From the NCBI GenBank assembly GCA_963847345.1, contig CAWJZU010000022.1, forward strand, positions 608,474 through 672,473: a stretch of DNA of 64,000 nt, given 5' to 3'. Origin of the DNA: DATARH01 sp963847345 (lineage in GTDB: Bacteria > Pseudomonadota > Alphaproteobacteria > ATCC43930 > CGMCC-115725). The translations under genes and the position numbers were made by a program. The notes under the pieces were generated by a model. The model saw only the letters and a list, made by a program, of their open reading frames with translations. It had not been told where the DNA came from and made no database searches. Positions within the stretch are counted from its first letter, which is position 1. Each line of letters starts with the position of its first letter. Below are positions 55,818-64,000 of this stretch, piece after piece.

Positions 55818-56046
55818 ATCAAGGCTGCGGGTGGCAAGCCCGCGACAGGGAGACTTTGCCGACCGGACCGCGGATTTAGGGGCGAGGGTCCGGGCTCGCC
55901 CGCAGCCGCGTGTGGCGGCCTACTCCAAAAACGATCTTCTCCGAACGAGGTTCCCTGATCTGTGCGCGATGGAGTAAATCGGAGCGGCTCGGCCCCGTGC
56001 CCTCGGTTGCGGAAAAGGGAATTTCGCTAAGTCCCCTCGGGCCGGC

Positions 56047-56700
56047 TCAGTTCGGTGCGACGCGGGCAGCCGCCTCGGCCGGGCCGCGCACCGGCCGGGG
56101 CGCTTCGCTGCAGCGCGCTTTTCTGGCAAACGCCGCGACCGGCGCACGATCGTGCAACCGCTTGCCGGCGGATTTCGGCAGGGCCGCATCCGCCATGATC
56201 AGTTCGGCATGGCGGTCGGGCACGACGCCCATCAGGCGGCGCAGCGACTCGCGACCGCGGGACAGGCGCGAGCGGATCGTGCCGACCGGAACGCCGAGCA
56301 CATCGGCAACTTCCTCGTAACGCATCCCTTCGAGGCCAACGAGCAGGATCACCGAGCGCTGCTCCTCGGGCAATTTAGCCATCGCGCGTTCCAGGTCGCG
56401 CAATTCCAGACGCTTTCCTTGTTGCGGCGCGCGGGTAAGCATCGGTTCGGTCTCGCTGAGCCCAACCGCGGCGCCCTCGCGTACCGCGCGGCGCACGTGG
56501 TTTACATATTGATTGTGCAGGATCGTGAATAACCAAGCCCTCAGATCCGTTCCCTCCTGCCAAAGATGGAGCTTTCCAAGCGCGCGGGTCAGACAATCCT
56601 GTACGAGATCATCCGCCGCCGCGACATCGCGTGCCAGCGCGCGCGCGTAGCGGCGCAGGCGCGGTATCTCGGCTTCGATGCTCCGATGAAGGTCGGTCAC
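56047..56700 (-). CDS. ECF-type RNA polymerase sigma factor (sigma-70 family)
   Basis: 217 residues from GTG 56700 (GGAG seven bases upstream). Region 2: EIPRLRRYARALARDVAAAD, DLVQDCLTRALGKLHLWQEG, DLRAWLFTILHNQYVNHVRR. Region 4: LERAMAKLPEEQRSVILLVG, EGMRYEEVADVLGVPVGTIR, SRLSRGRESLRRLMG. A basic/Ala-rich tail of about 55 residues after region 4 is unusual in length. No anti-sigma gene is adjacent, which differs from the usual EcfG/NepR arrangement; the response regulator at 56919 is divergent and may be related in function. Alphaproteobacterial ECF26/27-like by eye, not proven. Confidence 0.9.
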   Translation of the reverse strand: MTDLHRSIEAEIPRLRRYARALARDVAAADDLVQDCLTRALGKLHLWQEGTDLRAWLFTILHNQYVNHVRRAVREGAAVGLSETEPMLTRAPQQGKRLELRDLERAMAKLPEEQRSVILLVGLEGMRYEEVADVLGVPVGTIRSRLSRGRESLRRLMGVVPDRHAELIMADAALPKSAGKRLHDRAPVAAFARKARCSEAPRPVRGPAEAAARVAPN

Positions 56701-56918
56701 GAAGTTTTCTCCCGCTATCACGCGATCGGCCGGGTGCCGATCCAAACCGGGCGCGAGTTTAGCGGCGGGCTGTAATCCGATGATGTCAGGGCGTTCCGTT
56801 TTGTGTAAGGAATTGTAACCATGTGTGCTTCGCACCATATGCTTGCCCCGTCAGGAGCGTCTGTCCTCTCAACCTGGACAGCGGCGGCAGGATGCTGGAA
56901 AGGCGGAGATCGCCCTAG

Positions 56919-57638
56919 ATGACCGAAAACGGCCATATCCTGATCGTCGACGATCAGCAGGAGATCTGCGACGTCGTACAGGAATATTTGACCGGCGAGG
57001 GCTACCGGGTTTCGACGGCGCACGATGGCGCCGGAATGCGACGCATGCTCGGGCAAGGCCCTGTCGATCTGGTGATCCTCGATCTGATGCTGCCCGGCGA
57101 GGACGGGCTGACGCTGGCGCGCTCGTTGCGCAGCGAATCAGGGATCGGGATCATCATCCTGACCGGTCGCGGCGAGACCGTCGACCGCATCATCGGTCTG
57201 GAGATGGGTGCCGACGATTATCTGCCGAAGCCGTTCCACCTGCGCGAGCTGCTGGCGCGTGTCAAGGCCGTGTTGCGCCGGGCCCACGACCGCACCGCCG
57301 AGACGCCGCATTCGCTGCGCTCGCGCGTCCGCTTTGCCGGATGGAATCTCGATCTGTCCAGTCGCGAGCTCTTGTCGCCGGGCGGCGAAGAGGTCCGGCT
57401 GACCACCGGCGAGTTCGACCTGTTGTCGGCTTTCGTCAACAATGCCAATCAGGTGCTGTCGCGCGACCGCCTCCTGGATCTGGCGCGCAACCGCGAAGCC
57501 GGGCCGTTCGATCGCACGATCGACGTGCAGGTCGGCCGGCTCCGCCGCAAGCTCGAGGACGATCCGCAGAACCCGTCGCTGATCAAGACCGTGCGCGGCA
57601 GCGGCTACATTTTCACGCCAACCGTAGAGCTGAGCTGA
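56919..57638 (+). CDS. OmpR/PhoB-type response regulator
   Basis: 239 residues, ATG 56919. Receiver: HILIVDDQQEICDVVQEYLT, phospho-Asp in DLVILDLMLPGEDGLTLARS, Thr/Lys positions in IIILTGRGETVDRI and YLPKPFHLRELLARVKAVLR. Winged-helix effector: LTTGEFDLLSAFVNNANQVL, SRDRLLDLARNREAGPFDRT, IDVQVGRLRRKLEDDPQNPS, LIKTVRGSGYIFT. No histidine kinase gene is next to it, so the cognate kinase is elsewhere. It shares a 218-base space with the ECF sigma gene. Confidence 0.95.
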   Translation: MTENGHILIVDDQQEICDVVQEYLTGEGYRVSTAHDGAGMRRMLGQGPVDLVILDLMLPGEDGLTLARSLRSESGIGIIILTGRGETVDRIIGLEMGADDYLPKPFHLRELLARVKAVLRRAHDRTAETPHSLRSRVRFAGWNLDLSSRELLSPGGEEVRLTTGEFDLLSAFVNNANQVLSRDRLLDLARNREAGPFDRTIDVQVGRLRRKLEDDPQNPSLIKTVRGSGYIFTPTVELS

Positions 57639-57690
57639 GGCTCGAAGCGCGGCCCTCAACGGGGAATGTCGACGGGATTCGGCCCAGTAT

Positions 57691-57805
57691 TGTCATTCCG
57701 GGCGCCACAACGCGGCGAGCCCGGAATCCAGAAACATCGGCTTTTCCTACGCTTCCGACGTCTGTGTTCCCGGTTCGCGGGCTACGGCCGCGCCCCGGAA
57801 TGACA
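57691..57805. repeat. Palindromic intergenic repeat (TGTCATTCCGGG type)
   Basis: TGTCATTCCGGGCG and GCGAGCCCGGAATCCAGAAA on the left; TTCCCGGTTCGCGGGCTACG and CGCCCCGGAATGACA on the right: an inverted pair typical of alphaproteobacterial spacers. It sits between the response regulator and hpnB. Confidence 0.75.
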
Positions 57806-57906
57806 ATGCTCTGATTAAGATTGAGCGGATACCCGGCGCCGTTCCCGATACTGTGCTGTTATTGATCGGTGCGAATTGATCTGGCACCAGTCGCCGGCGG
57901 GACGGG

Positions 57907-59046
57907 ATGACGGCAACAATCCTCGGTGCGGCGTCGGCCGCGGTCTGGGTGTATCTGATCGCGCTGCGCGGCGGTTTCTGGCGCATCCGTGTCGAACCTG
58001 CTCCAGCATCGCCGCCGCCGCGGCGGGTAACGGTCGTGATCCCGGCGCGCGACGAAGCGTCGGTGATCGGGCGCGCCGTTTCGTCGCTGCTGGCACAGCG
58101 CTTCGGCGGCCCGCTTGACGTCATTATCGTTGACGACCACAGCACGGACGGCACCGCGGAAGCTGCGCGCGCCACGGCTGCGGCTACGGCTTCCCCCGAT
58201 CGGCTGACGATCATCCGGGCCGCCCCGCTTCCTTCGGGCTGGAGCGGCAAACTCTGGGCAGTGCGTCACGGCATCGCGGCCGCCCGCAACCGACAACCCG
58301 ATTACCTGCTGCTGACCGACGCCGATGTCGTGCATGCGCCGGACAATGTGGCAACGCTCGTCGCGCGCGCCGAGGCGGGCGGCTACGACCTCGTTTCGCT
58401 GATGGTCAAATTGCATTGCCGCACCTTCTGGGAGCGGCTGCTGATCCCGGCCTTTGTGTTTTTTTTCTTCAAGCTGTACCCGCCGCGACATGTCGCCGAT
58501 CGGGGGCGGCGGATCGCGGCGGCGGCCGGCGGGTGCATGCTGATCCGGCGCGAGACACTCGACCGGATCGGCGGCGTCGACAGCATCCGTCACGAGATCA
58601 TCGACGATTGCGCGCTTGCCCGGCGGGTCAAATCAGTTGGCAAGGTCCGGCTGGGCGCGGCCGACGAGACCGTCAGCATCCGCGAATACGGCTCCTGGCG
58701 CCCGATTTGGGACATGATCGCGCGTTGCGCCTTCGCCCAGCTCGGCTACTCGCCGCCGGCGCTGGCGGGCACGGTCGCGGCGATGGCGGTGGTGTATCTG
58801 GCGCCGCCGGCGCTGCTGCTCGCCGGACCGGCATCGGCGCGGGCTCTCGGCGTCGTCGCCTGTGCCGCGATGAGCGCGGCATTCGTGCCGGTGCTGCGCC
58901 TCTACCGCGTTCCGGTCGCCCTCGCGCCGCTATTGCCGGCCGCCGCTCTGTTCTACACGGCGGCGACGGTGTGGTCGGCGATCCAGTATTGGCGAGGTCG
59001 CGGCGGGCATTGGAAGGGACGCTTTCAGGGGCCCCTGGTGGGGTAA
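57907..59046 (+). CDS. hpnB: Hopene-associated glycosyltransferase HpnB
   Basis: 379 residues, ATG 57907. Family 2 glycosyltransferase with the GT-A motifs VTVVIPARDEASVIGRAVSS, VIIVDDHSTDGTAEAA, TIIRAAPLPSGWSGKLWAV and the DAD metal site LLLTDADVVHAPDN. The HpnB block FVFFFFKLYPPRHVADRGRR with AAAGGCMLIRRETLDRIGGV is followed by two or three membrane helices at the C-terminus. HpnB belongs to hopanoid gene clusters; its exact acceptor is not settled. No other hopanoid gene lies within several kb. Confidence 0.93.
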   Translation: MTATILGAASAAVWVYLIALRGGFWRIRVEPAPASPPPRRVTVVIPARDEASVIGRAVSSLLAQRFGGPLDVIIVDDHSTDGTAEAARATAAATASPDRLTIIRAAPLPSGWSGKLWAVRHGIAAARNRQPDYLLLTDADVVHAPDNVATLVARAEAGGYDLVSLMVKLHCRTFWERLLIPAFVFFFFKLYPPRHVADRGRRIAAAAGGCMLIRRETLDRIGGVDSIRHEIIDDCALARRVKSVGKVRLGAADETVSIREYGSWRPIWDMIARCAFAQLGYSPPALAGTVAAMAVVYLAPPALLLAGPASARALGVVACAAMSAAFVPVLRLYRVPVALAPLLPAAALFYTAATVWSAIQYWRGRGGHWKGRFQGPLVG

Positions 59047-59155
59047 AGCAAATCTCGGCCGAGTTGCCTCCTCCCATTCCCGTGATGCGGTCAAGCCGGG
59101 CATGACGAAAAAAGAGGGGAAGTAGCGACGCTGCAGATTGATTGCGGTTTCAGTA

Positions 59156-60677
59156 TCACGCCCGCGCCGCCCGGCGCCGGCGCACGAGCATGACGAGCAC
59201 CACCGCCGCAGCCGAAGCCGCGGTGTACATCGCGAACGCGTCGAGATAGCCGATCAGCGCCGCCTGCCGGGTCAGCTCCTTCGACAGCCGCGCCAGACCC
59301 GGGATCGAACTCGATGCTCCACCCGCCCATCACCCACGGCAGGTTGAGGCGCTCGTTGAACGGCGAGATCATCTCGGTCATCCGGCTGTAGTTTTGTCCG
59401 GTGACGTTGATGATGTCGGCAACGCACAGCGAGATGAAAAAGCTCGATCCGATGTTGCGCAGCAGGTGGAACACCGCCATCGCCTCGGCCCAGAAACGGT
59501 TTTCCAATGTCGCGAAGCTGGCGATCGTCAGCGGCACCCAGATCACGCCGATCGCCATGCCCTGCAGCATGCTGTTGGCCATCAGGATGTTCATCGGGAC
59601 GTTGAGGTCGATGCTCATCAGCCACAGACCCGAGATGACCTGCAGGCCGAAGCCGAGCCCCATCCCGATCCGCGGGTCGAGCTTGCCGAGGAACATCGCC
59701 GCGAAAAACCCGATCGTCGCGCCGGCACCGCGCGCCGCCAGCACCTCGCCGATGATCCCGTCGGGAAAACCGGCATACTGCTTCAGGAGCGGCGGCAGCA
59801 GCACCATCGGCGTAACGTTCAGCATCCCGAACACGCCGACTAGCAGCAGCCCCAGCGCGTAGTTCCGGTCGAGCAACAGGCGCGGGTTGAGGAACGGCCG
59901 CTCCGCGGTCACGCTGTGCGCGACGAAGATATAGAAGGCGAGCCCGGCCGCGATCGTCGCCAGCCAAATTTCCTGCGATTCGTACCAGTCGAGTCGCTGG
60001 CCGCGCGACAGCACGAGCTGCACGAACGAGATCGCCGCCGACAGGCTCAGAAATCCAATCCAGTCGAGCTTTACCGGGTGACGCGGCGGGTCGCGCAGCA
60101 GGCTCAGCCGCAGACCGATACAGGAGATGACCCCGACCGGAACCAAGCCGAAAAATGCCCACCGCCAACTGTATAATTCGGCCATGTAGCCGCCCAAGCG
60201 CCGGCCCGATCACCGGCCCGATCACGACTGTCATGCCGTAGATCGACGTTATCATCCGGTGCTGCCGGCGCGGAAAGCTGTCGAACAGGATCGTCTGCGA
60301 CAGCGGCGTGACCGGCGCTCCGGCGGCGCCCTGCACCATGCGCCAGATGACGAGACTTTCCAGCGATTCGGCCGCGCCGCAGAAATACGTCGCTAGCGAG
60401 AACAGCGCCATCGACCCGACCATCAGGTTGCGCCGGCCGAATTTAGCGACCAGCCATCCGGTCATCGGCGTCGCGACCGCTGTGGCGAGGATGTTAAAGG
60501 TCATCGTCCACGCGATCTCGTCCTGTGTCGCCGCCATCGCGCCCTGCATCTGCGGCAGCAACGTCGAGGCGATCAGCAGCGTCGTCGAATACAGCGTCGA
60601 TCCGATCACGATCGAGATCATGATCATGATCCGCCGCGACACCGAACCACCGGGTCGTTTGGCTGGTCGTCTGACAT
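59156..60677 (-). CDS. DHA2-family multidrug efflux MFS (EmrB-like), with frameshifts
   Basis: Fourteen-helix transporter with a proton drive, partner of the EmrA-like gene divergent from it. N-terminal part (MIMISIVIGSTLYSTTLLIA, ATQDEIAWTMTFNILATAVA, RNLMVGSMALFSLATYFCGA, VIGPVIGPALG), then a frame change near 60195, MAELYSWRWAFFGLVPVGVI, SLSAAISFVQLVLSRGQRLD, FHLLRNIGSSFFISLCVADI. A second change near 59305 opens the normal last helix LIGYLDAFAMYTAASAAAVV (stop 59156). A third near 60643 would link the start MSDDQPNDPVV (ATG 60677). Together about 500 residues, as in EmrB. Each shift sits by a homopolymer or GC-rich run. Confidence 0.83.
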
Positions 60678-60733
60678 TGCGATTTGCTTGAGCCCGGGCT
60701 TGAGTCCGGCGTTTGCCGATGGTAGTCTGAGCA

Positions 60734-61288
60734 ATGATAACCCAGGCAACCAACTGTGGGAAGCTTGCCGTGTCGCCCGAAGACGAGCGCCAGATCGGGT
60801 TTCTGATCTCCGATGTGGCTCGGCTGATGCGCACCGCGTTCGACCGGCGGGTCCGCTCGCTCGGCCTGACCCGTTCGCAATGGCTGGTCATCAACCGCCT
60901 GCACCGCCGGCCCGGCGCGACCCAATCCGAGCTGGCCGAGATGCTCGAAGTCGAGAAGGCCACCGCCGGCCGCATGGTCGATCGTATGGAAAAAAAGGGC
61001 TGGGTTGTGCGGCGGACCGATGCCGGCGACCGGCGGGTCAACCGGCTGCACCTGACCAAGGAGGCGCTGCTGATCCAGGTTCGGCTGGCGCAGATCGCCG
61101 ACCGCACCGTCGACGATGCGCTGGCGCTGCTCTCGCCCCGCGAGCGCGATCAGTTCTCCGAGTGGATGCGGCGCGTCAAAACGCAGCTGCAGGCGATGCT
61201 CGAACCCGATTCGGCGGCGCCGGTCGAGCGCCCCGCCGAGTTCGATGGGGAGCTTACCGGCGAGTTCACCGGGGAGCTGATCCGGTGA
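60734..61288 (+). CDS. MarR family winged-helix regulator
   Basis: 184 residues. MarR fold: GFLISDVARLMRTAFDRRVR, GLTRSQWLVINRLHRRPGAT, recognition helix QSELAEMLEVEKATAGRMVD, RMEKKGWVVRRTDAGDRRVN, and a long dimer helix. The C-terminus (AEFDGELTGEFTGELIR) carries a short GEL/TGE repeat. The gene overlaps the HlyD/EmrA-like gene by four bases (GTGA) and is divergent from the EmrB-like gene, the usual arrangement of a drug-sensing repressor with its pump. Confidence 0.93.
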   Translation: MITQATNCGKLAVSPEDERQIGFLISDVARLMRTAFDRRVRSLGLTRSQWLVINRLHRRPGATQSELAEMLEVEKATAGRMVDRMEKKGWVVRRTDAGDRRVNRLHLTKEALLIQVRLAQIADRTVDDALALLSPRERDQFSEWMRRVKTQLQAMLEPDSAAPVERPAEFDGELTGEFTGELIR

Positions 61289-62349
61289 CGCGCCCGCATC
61301 CGAAAATCGTACGGCTGGCGCTGCTCGTGCTCGTGCCGATCGCCGTCGTGCTGCTCGGCGGCGTGATCTGGCTGCACGGCGGCCGGACCGTCGGCACCGA
61401 TGACGCCTACGTCAAGACCGACATGGCGCAGATCGCACCGGAAGTATCGGGCCGCGTCGCTGAAGTGCTGGTGCGCGATCATCAGGCCGTCGCGGCCGGC
61501 ACGCCGCTCGTCAAACTCGATCCCGAGCCGTTCCAGCTGGCGCTGGACAAGGCCGAGGCGGAACTCGACAAGGCCCGCACCGACGTCGAAACCGCGCGCG
61601 CGCAGTGGCGCGAGACCGAGAACGAACTGCGCGAAGCCGAAAACCGCACCGAATATATGATGCGGGAGGCGGCGCGGCAGCGCGCGCTCGCGGTCAACGG
61701 CAACGCGGCGATGACCAAGCTCGACGAGGCGCAAAACGCGGCGAGCGCCGCGCGCGACCGTGTCAGGATTGTCAAGAGCCGGCTGGCGCGCATGCTGGCC
61801 GCGCTCGGCGGCGACCCGGAGATGCCGACCGACGAGCACCCGCTGGTGCGTGAAAAGAAGGCCGAGCGCGACAGCGCCAAGCTCGACCTCGAACGGACCA
61901 CGATCAAGGCGCCGATTGGCGGCATCGCCGTCAATGTGAAGTTGCAGCCCGGCGAGCAGGTCAAGGCGGCGACGCCGCTGTTCGTGCTGGTGTCGGAGAC
62001 GCGGCCCTGGGTCGAGGCCAACATGAAGGAAACCGACCTGACGCACGTGAAGCCGGGGCAGAAAGCCTCTGTCGTGCTCGATATCTACCCGGATGTCGCC
62101 TGGAGCGCCGAGATCGAAAGCATCAGCCCCGCGACCGGCGCCGAGTTCGCGATCCTGCCGCCGCAGAACGCGTCCGGCAACTGGGTCAAGGTCGTGCAGC
62201 GCCTGCCGGTGCGGGTCCGGCTGCTGCCGTCGCAGGGCGAGCCGCCATTGCGCGCCGGGATGACCGCGACGGTGACGATCGACATCAACCGACAGCGCAG
62301 CCTCGCGGGATTGTTCGGCGGCAGTGCCAGCGCGGCCAGTCCTGAGTGA
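61285..62349 (+). CDS. HlyD/EmrA family membrane fusion protein
   Basis: 354 residues, GTG start overlapping the MarR stop. One N-terminal helix (LALLVLVPIAVVLLGGVIWL), then the EmrA barrel/lipoyl parts: GTDDAYVKTDMAQIAPEVSG, RVAEVLVRDHQAVAAGTPLV, a long coiled coil (about residues 80-190, DKARTDVETARAQWRETENE), KLDLERTTIKAPIGGIAVNV, and PWVEANMKETDLTHVKPGQK. It links the EmrB-like pump to an outer-membrane channel. Co-translated with the MarR gene. Confidence 0.93.
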   Translation: MTRPHPKIVRLALLVLVPIAVVLLGGVIWLHGGRTVGTDDAYVKTDMAQIAPEVSGRVAEVLVRDHQAVAAGTPLVKLDPEPFQLALDKAEAELDKARTDVETARAQWRETENELREAENRTEYMMREAARQRALAVNGNAAMTKLDEAQNAASAARDRVRIVKSRLARMLAALGGDPEMPTDEHPLVREKKAERDSAKLDLERTTIKAPIGGIAVNVKLQPGEQVKAATPLFVLVSETRPWVEANMKETDLTHVKPGQKASVVLDIYPDVAWSAEIESISPATGAEFAILPPQNASGNWVKVVQRLPVRVRLLPSQGEPPLRAGMTATVTIDINRQRSLAGLFGGSASAASPE

Positions 62350-62379
62350 GATTCCAAGGTCTGCCGCGGTGCGTCAGTG

Positions 62380-62520
62380 CGGCAGCATTGCACGCGAGCC
62401 CCACCTCGGCGGCAATCTCTTGGAGGCGCCGATCGTGCGTCCACAAACTCGCGTTAAGGGTCAGCCGCACGGCCGCGAGAAGGTGGGCATCGATGTACCC
62501 GATGCCTCGCCCGAACAACG
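62380..62520 (-). pseudogene. C-terminal fragment of a VapC-type PIN ribonuclease
   Basis: LFGRGIGYIDAHLLAAVRLT, SLWTHDRRLQEIAAEVGLAC is the conserved end of VapC toxins, with the acidic residues D in YIDAH and D in THDRR of the PIN active site. The N-terminal half is missing: the sequence breaks off at 62520/62521, exactly where the IS66 terminal repeat begins. The partner vapB is not seen. The fragment overlaps nothing but lies tail-to-tail with the EmrA-like gene. Confidence 0.7.
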
Positions 62521-64000
62521 GTAACCATCCGGCGAGGACCGCGACGGGTCGCTGATCAAGCAGCGACAGCTTGATGTTGGATCGGCTTCCAATGCCAGGG
62601 CAGAAGCTCGTCGAGGCGGGAGGCGGGATGGTCGGCGATGCGGGCGAGCACGTCGGCGAGCCAGGCCTGCGGGTTGATGTCGTTGAGCTTGGCGGTGGCG
62701 ATCAGGGTGTACATCGCCGCGGCGCGCTCGCCGCCGCGGTCGGAACCGGCGAACAACCAAGCCCGGCGCCCCAGGGCGATGCCGCGCAAGGCGCGCTCGG
62801 CGGCATTGTTGCTGAGGCAGATGCGGCCGTCGTCGAGGAAGCGGGTGAAGGCCGGCCAGCGGGTCAGCATGTAGTCGATCGCCTTGGCGGTCTCGGCATG
62901 GCGCGACAGCCGGGCGCGTTCGGTGCGCATCCATGTTTCGAGATCGGCGACAATCGGCCGGCTTTCCTGCTGCCGCGCCGCCAGGCGGTCGCCGGCCGGC
63001 AGGCCGTTGATCGTGCGCTCGATGGCGAAGAGTTCGTCGATGCGGCGGACCGCCTCGACCGCCAGCGGCGCCTTGCGCAGATCGGCCAGTTCGAAGAAGT
63101 TGCGCCGGCCATGGCTCCAGCACGCCGCCTCGGTGATCGGCCCGGGTTTGCGCCTGCCGTCATAAAGCTCGCCGAACCCGGCATAGGCATCGGCCTGGAG
63201 GATGCCGGCATAGCCGGCGAGATGCCGGGCGGGATGCTCGCCGGCGCGATTGCGCGAGTAGAAGAACACCGCCGCCGGCGGGTCGGGCCCGGCAAACGGC
63301 CGGTCGTCACGCACATACGTCCATAATCGCGCGGTGATCGTCTTGCCCTTGGCGAGCAGCGGCACCGTGGTGTCGTCGCCGTGGACGCGCTCGGCGGCGA
63401 ACACGTGGCGGCGGATCAGCTCGGTGAGCGGGCTGCAGCACGGCCGCGCCGGCGCCGACATGATCGGCCAGGGTCGAGACGTCGAGGTCGACGCCTTCGC
63501 GGGCATAGGTCTCGCTCTGCCGGTTGAGCGGCTGGTGCTCGCCGTACTTGGCGTAGAGGATCATCGCCAGCAGGCTCGGCCCGACATGGCCCCGCGGAAT
63601 GACATGGAACGGGGCCGGCGGCTGGGTGATCTTCTCGCACGACCGGCAAGTGAACTTCTCGCGCACGGTCTGGATCACCTTCCACTGCCGCGGCACGACC
63701 TCCAGCGTCTCGGTGATCGTCTCGCCGAGCTTGGCGAGCTTGCCGCCGCAGCACGGGCACGCGCTCGGGCCGGGGATCACCACACGCTCGCGCGGCAGAT
63801 GCGCCGGAAACGGCGCCCGCACCGGCTTTCTGCGGGTGAACGGGTGCACCGTCGTGCTGCCGACCGGCACAGCGGCGATCTCGTCCTCGGCCGCGCTGGC
63901 CGCGGCTTCCTCGAGCTGCAACTCCAACTGGTCGAGCAGCTTGCGGCTGCGCTCGCAGGATTGCCCGTACTGTTCGCGCCGCAGCTTGGCGATCTGCAGC
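62521..64000 (-). mobile_element. IS66-family insertion sequence, partial (runs off the right edge)
   Basis: The left end begins at 62521 with GTAACCATCCGGCGAGGACC, close to the GTAAGCG-type terminal repeat of IS66 elements. It interrupts a PIN-domain gene. If the target duplication is the usual 8 bases it should be the GAACAACG-like sequence before 62521, repeated beyond the right edge. Only the transposase (TnpC) gene is inside the window; tnpA/tnpB would be further right. Confidence 0.85.
62556..64000 (-). CDS. tnpC: IS66 family transposase (TnpC), 5' end outside the window, with a frameshift
   Basis: DDE transposase. From the right edge: a coiled lead KLRREQYGQSCERSRKLLDQ; a zinc finger CPCCGGKLAKLG ... 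CRSCEKITQPP; the IS66 domain with GHVGPSLLAMILYAKYGEHQ and NRQSETYAREGVDLDVSTLA. After a one-base change near 63435 follow RVHGDDTTVPLLAKGKTITA (first Asp), GILQADAYAGFGELYDGRRK (second Asp), ACWSHGRRNFFELADLRKAP, and NNAAERALRGIALGRRAWLF (the catalytic Glu in NNAAERA). The last residues are LLPWHWKPIQHQAVAA. Transposition is plausible only if the shift is an error. Confidence 0.88.

Overview
The window is one contiguous stretch of G+C-rich chromosome (about 65-70% by eye; 44 of 60 bases at 54481-54540 are G or C) from an aerobic alphaproteobacterium, most likely of the Hyphomicrobiales (Bradyrhizobium/Xanthobacteraceae-like). The evidence is the gene repertoire (phasin, HpnB of hopanoid metabolism, EgtB/EgtD, KaiC-like ATPase with hybrid kinase, DUF1428/DUF4169/DUF4331 proteins, many CoA transferases) and the intergenic palindromic repeats typical of that group. 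It looks like an ordinary housekeeping plus accessory segment. I see no prophage, CRISPR array or replication origin. One tRNA (tRNA-Cys, anticodon GCA) is present.

Layout. 1-1.5 kb: membrane-anchored STAND-type NTPase, cut by the left edge. 1.5-13 kb: scattered catabolic enzymes (keto-pentenoate hydratase, class II aldolase, a thiolase-like protein with its DUF35 partner, amidohydrolase, DUF4331, SnoaL-like, SDR), then MeaB GTPase and phasin. 13.6-20.5 kb: NudC, a decayed dTDP-rhamnose gene remnant, the ergothioneine genes egtB-egtD, an AI-2E family transporter and a crotonase. 20.6-27.3 kb: tRNA-Cys, TauD-type dioxygenase with amidohydrolase, MFS, SMP-30, GST and YdjC/HpnK-like deacetylase. 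27.3-34.3 kb: proteostasis and stress block (hsp20-lon, HdeD, LLM oxidoreductase, DUF72, a small secreted protein, a glycine-rich stress protein). 34.7-40 kb: VOC, DUF1428, MarR, and a KaiC-like ATPase translationally coupled to a hybrid histidine kinase. 40.2-48.6 kb: CoA transferase, 5'-truncated peptide-binding protein, MFS, MATE/MarR, TauD, VOC. 48.6-51.1 kb: two DUF4258/DUF2283 toxin-antitoxin-like modules and a low-G+C GmrSD-like (DUF262/DUF1524) restriction gene, the clearest horizontally acquired piece. 51.2-62.3 kb: CoA transferase, DUF4396, methylmalonate-semialdehyde dehydrogenase, ECF sigma factor, OmpR-type regulator, hpnB, and an EmrB / MarR-EmrA drug efflux locus. 62.3-64 kb: a PIN-domain (VapC) fragment cut by an IS66-family element that runs off the right edge.

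Two features cut across the window. First, at least thirteen otherwise well-conserved genes carry small indels that shift the frame, including lon, egtB, the AI-2E transporter, EmrB, the LLM oxidoreductase and the DUF35 protein. The number and the spread over essential-type genes point to residual sequencing or assembly error more than to real decay, so I annotate most as genes with a frameshift. Second, intergenic spaces are filled with repeats: a dispersed element of about 250 bp in three copies (2495, 22838 and 47935) plus several palindromic REP-like units.

Functionally the genes form small independent units. Many encode CoA-ester or ring-cleavage type catabolism (two type III CoA transferases, crotonase, thiolase-like/DUF35, two ACMSD-like amidohydrolases, two TauD dioxygenases, LLM, SDR, MmsA), which suits a soil or water generalist. 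The substrates cannot be read from the sequence.
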